From JANXLS01 sp038227045 (GTDB taxonomy: Bacteria > Planctomycetota > SZUA-567 > H5-PLA8), in assembly GCA_038227045.1 (NCBI GenBank), contig JBBRQD010000027.1:1-56365 (forward strand): DNA of 56,365 nt, in the 5' to 3' direction. Positions 52,992-56,365 of the stretch are shown one piece after another. The notes beneath the pieces are model-generated. The model was not told the origin of the DNA and searched no databases. It saw nothing but the letters and a program-made list of their open reading frames with translations. A program made the translations under genes and the position numbers. The first letter of the stretch is position 1. Each line of letters begins with the position of its first letter.

Positions 52992-54566
52992 CTACTTCCT
53001 CGCTTTCGGTTCCGGCGCGGCTTCTTCCCGTTGGCCGACGCGCTGCGGTATTCCGGTGGTCAGGCCGGTATAATCTGTCTGGCGCGGGCCGATCACGACG
53101 ACGCCTTTGTCCGTGATCACATATTCGCGGATGTCTTTGCTGTGATTGCCGCCGCGCATTTTAATCACGACAATCACCTTCCGAAGCTGGCCATCGATCT
53201 CCACATAACGCATTCGTATAATGTCATCGGTGAGAAACGAAATGGCATAATGACTGAACGGCAGCGCGGTAAAGGTATCTTCCACCTCGACCGTGCTGAG
53301 AATCGTGACTCCTGCGCCGGTCAATGCGGCGATCATCCGGTAGAGCGACTCGCGGAAGTCGGCCCGGAATCCGGGGGCCAGCGCCATCTCAAAACCAACC
53401 AGCGAATCGATTACCAGCCGTTTTGCGCCGACCCTTTCGATGGCATTCAGAATCTCATGCATAGTTTCATCTACCGAAAGATCGAGCGGACGAAGGTAGA
53501 GGATTTCGAGTTGCCCATTTTTCTGAGGGGTTTTAAAATTCAAACCAAAGCTGTCGGCACGATCCGTGTAGCCAGCAGGGCGTTCCTCGAAGATCGCCAT
53601 GATTCCCGGTTCCCCGTTGCGCAGTCCTTCGGCAATAAATTGCGTAGCCAGCGCCGATTTTCCAGTTCCTGAAGGTCCCGCCACCAGGAGGCTGTCGCCA
53701 TCGACAATTCCTCCGCCCATCATTTCGTCCAACTCGGCAATGCCCGTGGAAAGCCGCCGGCCCCGCGCCGGGTTCACCTTTTTTCCGACAAATCCCAGTC
53801 TGCGCGAGAACGCTTGCAACCCTTCATCGCTAATTCGGATGGTGTGCAAGCCCGGCACCGACGCCTGCCCGCGCAGCTTGAAGATTTGCAATTTTCGCAC
53901 CACCGAATTTCTCTCCGCCACCTGCGAAAGCCAGAGAAGACCATCGGCGACGGTGAACAGCGGATTGTCGCGCATCTCTTCCAAGACATATTCGCCGACC
54001 AGAAACGTCGTGGCTTGCCAACTGGTGAGAAACTGCGCTAAGCGCTGGATGAACGATTGCATCTCCAATTCGCTCGTGCCGCTCGACGCTTTGCGCACTA
54101 CAGTACGAAAGGAATCCACCACCACAATGCCCGGATTGGCCGCCGCGACTTGTTTGGTAATCTCATCCAAAACCGCATTCAAATCCTTATCCATCACCAC
54201 TTCGCTCAGATTGATAAAGCGGACGGCCTTGCCCAATTTGGACTCGTCAAAGAAAGAATATTGTTGCTGATAACGCAACATTTTCAGGGCCGGTTCGCCG
54301 AGGACGGTGAAATAGAGCGCGGGTTTCTCCGGCGTCGCGTTGGCGAAAATAATCTGGTGCGCCAGCGTGGTCTTGCCGCAACCCGGCGTGCCCGCGATGA
54401 TGTTGAACGAAAATTCGGGAATGCCGCCGCCCAGAATGTCGTCGAGACCGCGCACGCCGCTCGGAATGGTGTGGATCGTGACTTTGCGCGGCGAGTTCGC
54501 GGCTGTCTTCGGCAGTTTGTCTTTGGCGATCCGTTTAGAAAGGGCCGCGTCATTTTTCTTTTTCAA
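52992..54566 (-). CDS. KaiC-like double-domain ATPase
   Basis: The 524-residue protein has two RecA/KaiC domains: Walker A GTPGCGKT (59-66) and GPSGTGKS (297-304), each preceded by the KaiC-type SGVRGLDDILGGGIP or STGIAELDEMMGGGI. The CII end retains the KaiC pattern DDIIRMRYVEI, KMRGGNHSKDIREY. By eye, the autophosphorylation pair Ser-Thr of cyanobacterial KaiC is Ser443-Phe444 here. The catalytic Glu pair is present in CII (Glu327-328, IFEERP) but altered in CI (VLGEP). A TTG start is favoured because GGAG sits at ideal spacing and no ATG exists nearby. KaiA and KaiB are absent; a kinase gene follows 10 bp downstream. Confidence 0.93.
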   Translation of the reverse strand: MKKKNDAALSKRIAKDKLPKTAANSPRKVTIHTIPSGVRGLDDILGGGIPEFSFNIIAGTPGCGKTTLAHQIIFANATPEKPALYFTVLGEPALKMLRYQQQYSFFDESKLGKAVRFINLSEVVMDKDLNAVLDEITKQVAAANPGIVVVDSFRTVVRKASSGTSELEMQSFIQRLAQFLTSWQATTFLVGEYVLEEMRDNPLFTVADGLLWLSQVAERNSVVRKLQIFKLRGQASVPGLHTIRISDEGLQAFSRRLGFVGKKVNPARGRRLSTGIAELDEMMGGGIVDGDSLLVAGPSGTGKSALATQFIAEGLRNGEPGIMAIFEERPAGYTDRADSFGLNFKTPQKNGQLEILYLRPLDLSVDETMHEILNAIERVGAKRLVIDSLVGFEMALAPGFRADFRESLYRMIAALTGAGVTILSTVEVEDTFTALPFSHYAISFLTDDIIRMRYVEIDGQLRKVIVVIKMRGGNHSKDIREYVITDKGVVVIGPRQTDYTGLTTGIPQRVGQREEAAPEPKARK

Positions 54567-54617
54567 TTTTTATCTCCATCCTATCAAAACAAAAAGGGGT
54601 AGCTGGTTAGCCGCACT

Positions 54618-54684
54618 CCAGAGCCGCACACGTCAGTAAGCGGCTTTATCTTGCTTGGCCGCTTACTTACGTGCGCGGCTCTGG
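54618..54684. repeat. 26-bp inverted repeat upstream of the KaiC-like gene
   Basis: The arms 54618-54643 (CCAGAGCCGCACACGTCAGT...) and 54659-54684 match as reverse complements at 24 of 26 positions with a 15-base loop. The element lies 52 bp upstream of the KaiC-like gene start. In RNA it would be a strong stem; as DNA it looks like another dispersed palindrome. Confidence 0.8.
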
Positions 54685-54689
54685 CGACA

Positions 54690-55133
54690 CTAATCTCCTA
54701 CCTCCCCCCCCCGATCAAAACCCAAATTTTTAATAGGCAGTTTCGGCCACACGTCGCGCACCAATTGCAGCATTAAACTTTCGCCGATAAAAGCCACCAG
54801 CAGTCCGAGCAACTGGGCGAGCAGAACAACTCTGCCCTCGGAAAATTCATCCGGGTCAAGTTGCGCCTGTAGTTCGTCCAATCCTTCGAATGAGCCATCC
54901 GTTTTAACATGCACCGCGCGCAGCCACGAAACTTCCGCGCTGGCCAGCGCGAGCGCGCGCGAAAGGAGCGCACGAGAACCGGCATTGCCCATGAGCGTCG
55001 CCAACTGCGGACGCAACTTCTCACAGACGCGAAAAACCGATGCACTCTCTGTCTCGGACGGTTTATTTACCTTCGTCTCGTAAGCAATGAGACTTTCGGC
55101 AAAATCCCGCATTTTTGAAGTGGCGCGGTTCAT
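54690..55133 (-). CDS. conserved-looking protein of unknown function in the signalling island
   Basis: The 147-residue protein is mostly helical. A hydrophobic stretch near residues 103-125 (VVLLAQLLGLLVAFIGESLM) may be a membrane helix or a buried core helix. It contains SRALLSRALALASAEVSWLR and DELQAQLDPDEFSEGRVVLL. No domain is recognised. A run of nine G (54704-54712 on the complementary strand) lies near the 3' end and could slip, changing the last residues. It lies between the HisKA protein and the KaiC-like gene on the same strand. ATG 55112 is an alternative start. Confidence 0.65.
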   Translation of the reverse strand: MNRATSKMRDFAESLIAYETKVNKPSETESASVFRVCEKLRPQLATLMGNAGSRALLSRALALASAEVSWLRAVHVKTDGSFEGLDELQAQLDPDEFSEGRVVLLAQLLGLLVAFIGESLMLQLVRDVWPKLPIKNLGFDRGGEVGD

Positions 55134-55380
55134 TTGGAAGTCTCCGAAGAACCCGCTGGAAAGCGTGAAACAGCGGCGCGCGGCGCCAAATGTATTATCG
55201 GCGCATCGGAGAGAGACTCGCCGGCGATTAGGAGGAGCGGGGCTGTAAACGGCGCATGTGACGGATCGATTTTGAATATCCCTGCGTTTTTATGCGGAAC
55301 GGTCTGCCCCCCAATACACGATCGGAAGCTCGTCGCACTTTTTAGATTTTTTAATCGCGTTCCGGCCAAAACACCAGCCA

Positions 55381-56043
55381 TTATAGAATAAGGGCATCCT
55401 TCGTGCTATGGGGTGAAACCCGCAGATTGTTCACCAATTCACTGAGCATGGAATCCAGAATGCCCATGTTCTTGTCAATCATCGCCGCCATGTGCAGCGT
55501 TTGTGGCGAATCGGTCGAAGACTTTTTGATAATCTGAGCGCTCATTTTGACGACATTCATCGGATTGCGCAAATCATGGACTAGCGTCATCACAAACTGT
55601 TCTTGAATTTGCTTGTGCAGCTCGGCAAATTGCGTCACCGCCGCGCTCAGCGCTTGATAGACACTCTCTTGAATGATTTTGCGGTCGTGGATCGGGACTG
55701 AAGCCTGCTCCTCCAAAACGCTTAAGACAACCCCGTGCAAGATGTAAAACTCCCGCATCACTTCAGCCAGTGTATTGTGAAGCGGCGCAGTCGCCCGCCC
55801 GCCTCCATGTACTTTCGCGAAATTAAGAATGGTCGCGGTATTTTGAGCCATTCGCTCATCCGTTTTCTCGAGTGTGGTCGAGAGCGCGTCAGCGATGCTT
55901 TCTAAAAACGATTGAATATCGCCCTTCAGCACCAAGGAAGTTAAACCGCGGGCAGAAAGGATGCTTTTATGGACCTGCTCTTCCCACTCGGTAAGAATGC
56001 GTGGTATGTTGAGCCTGAGATTTTCGGAAGTCTGGTTTGACAT
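55381..56043 (-). CDS. RsbRD-like sensor with HisKA but no ATPase domain
   Basis: The 220-residue protein has an N-terminal helical domain resembling the RsbT co-antagonist/RsbRD N-terminus (LRLNIPRILTEWEEQVHKSI). A HisKA dimerisation/phospho-acceptor helix follows (His156 in FVMTLVHDLRNPMNVVKMSA). The protein then stops about 40 residues later; no HATPase domain follows in any frame up to 55134. It could be a phosphotransfer protein or an adaptor that pairs with another kinase of the island. ATG 56043 is chosen because it fits the family start. The 247-bp gap 55134-55380 holds no recognised gene. Confidence 0.78.
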   Translation of the reverse strand: MSNQTSENLRLNIPRILTEWEEQVHKSILSARGLTSLVLKGDIQSFLESIADALSTTLEKTDERMAQNTATILNFAKVHGGGRATAPLHNTLAEVMREFYILHGVVLSVLEEQASVPIHDRKIIQESVYQALSAAVTQFAELHKQIQEQFVMTLVHDLRNPMNVVKMSAQIIKKSSTDSPQTLHMAAMIDKNMGILDSMLSELVNNLRVSPHSTKDALIL

Positions 56044-56138
56044 TAACAGGTCTCTTTCTTGGCATGCACGACGGGTCAACGCTGTTCTACGCACGCTCAC
56101 AAAACATGCTGCCGCTGACTGTACTCTAGTCCTTATTC

Positions 56139-56167
56139 AGGCGTATGCCTATAGGGTGAAACCCTAT
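56139..56167. repeat. two adjacent small hairpins upstream of the HisKA gene
   Basis: AGGC-GTAT-GCCT (56139-56150) is followed directly by ATAGGGT-GAA-ACCCTAT (56151-56167), about 100 bp ahead of the HisKA gene start. They may form an operator or an mRNA stem. Nothing else is recognised between 56044 and 56263. Confidence 0.5.
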
Positions 56168-56263
56168 TATTGGCATCGTTCTGAAAGCAATAATTTATTG
56201 GGGAAACACGATTCGAAGGGCCGAAAGAGCAATTGTCAAATGATGTGGATGGCGATGTTGAAA

Positions 56264-56365
56264 TCATGCGGCGTTTTCCTTGATGCCATCCACGAAACGA
56301 ACAAGCTTGATCACGTCTGCCAACAACTCCGATTTATTTAATTTCCTCCAGCCTTTTGCCGCGCT
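56264..56365 (-). CDS. C-terminal fragment of a gene cut by the window edge (transposase-like?)
   Basis: The minus-strand frame is open from the window edge to TGA at 56264-56266, giving 33 residues ending in LLADVIKLVRFVDGIKENAA after KGWRKLNKSE. The pattern GWRKL...VI..VRFVDGI recalls the C-terminus of some mutator/IS256-type transposases, but this is by memory and weak. Sequence beyond the window is needed. Confidence 0.35.
   Translation of the reverse strand, partial: SAAKGWRKLNKSELLADVIKLVRFVDGIKENAA

Noticed and set aside
55134..55381. Missing HATPase domain of the HisKA protein after a frameshift
   Set aside because: No N, G1 or G2 box is readable in any minus-strand frame of the gap.
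48490..56043. A true circadian clock operon
   Set aside because: No KaiA or KaiB gene is present and one KaiC phosphosite appears replaced, so a clock function cannot be claimed.

Overview
The window looks like chromosomal DNA from a planctomycete or a close PVC-superphylum relative, probably free-living. The main evidence is protein content: two DUF1501 / DUF1549-DUF1553 pairs with planctomycete-type cytochrome c motifs, two very large PVC-type haem-binding dehydrogenases with HEAT repeats, a WD40 + cytochrome + PPC protein, and many secreted proteins with Sec or Tat signals. Coding density is moderate and the DNA is GC-rich. Gaps between genes often hold short palindromic or inverted repeats of several sequence types. 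No rRNA, tRNA, CRISPR array or prophage was seen.

Layout. 1-2.9 kb: fragment of an AraC-like DNA-binding protein, an ECF sigma factor, and a zinc-finger anti-sigma-like membrane protein ending in a PDZ domain, closed by a strong terminator. 2.9-13.8 kb (minus strand): WD40/PPC cytochrome protein, DUF1549/DUF1553 cytochrome, DUF1501 Tat protein, DUF488 protein, VWA-domain protein and a PHB-depolymerase-like esterase. 14-21.7 kb: small two-TM protein, RibBA, PVC dehydrogenase, and an MFS-PlsC fusion. 22-32.3 kb (plus strand): second PVC dehydrogenase fused to F5/8 and ThuA domains, a small membrane gene bracketed by 34-bp perfect inverted repeats, xylose isomerase, homoserine dehydrogenase, a DUF433/DUF5615 toxin-antitoxin pair, an orphan substrate-binding protein and glycyl-tRNA synthetase. 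32.3-36.8 kb (minus): ExbB/MotA-like channel with two overlapping small unknown genes, then GlnD. 37-43.6 kb: DUF2092-thioredoxin protein, transglutaminase-like protein, another small two-TM protein, a beta-propeller/TPR lipoprotein and a pRiA4b ORF-3-like protein. 43.8-48.5 kb (plus): second DUF1549/DUF1553 + DUF1501 pair. 48.5-56.0 kb (minus): a signalling island with a KaiC-like double ATPase, a histidine kinase carrying fifteen 29-residue repeats, a stand-alone receiver, a hybrid kinase with two receivers, a conserved unknown and a HisKA protein lacking an ATPase domain.

How the genes may work together. The cytochrome/DUF1501/dehydrogenase genes are probably secreted or periplasmic machinery for oxidising or degrading complex organic matter, and xylose isomerase fits a sugar-using lifestyle. 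The 48.5-56 kb island has no KaiA or KaiB. Its three central genes are 10 bp apart, which suggests that a KaiC-like ATPase gates or scaffolds a multi-step phosphorelay. Two points deserve most attention: this KaiC/kinase island, and a three-member family of small two-TM proteins (shared N-terminal QxHLSTA signature plus a GWP motif) scattered across the window, one of them lying between long inverted repeats.
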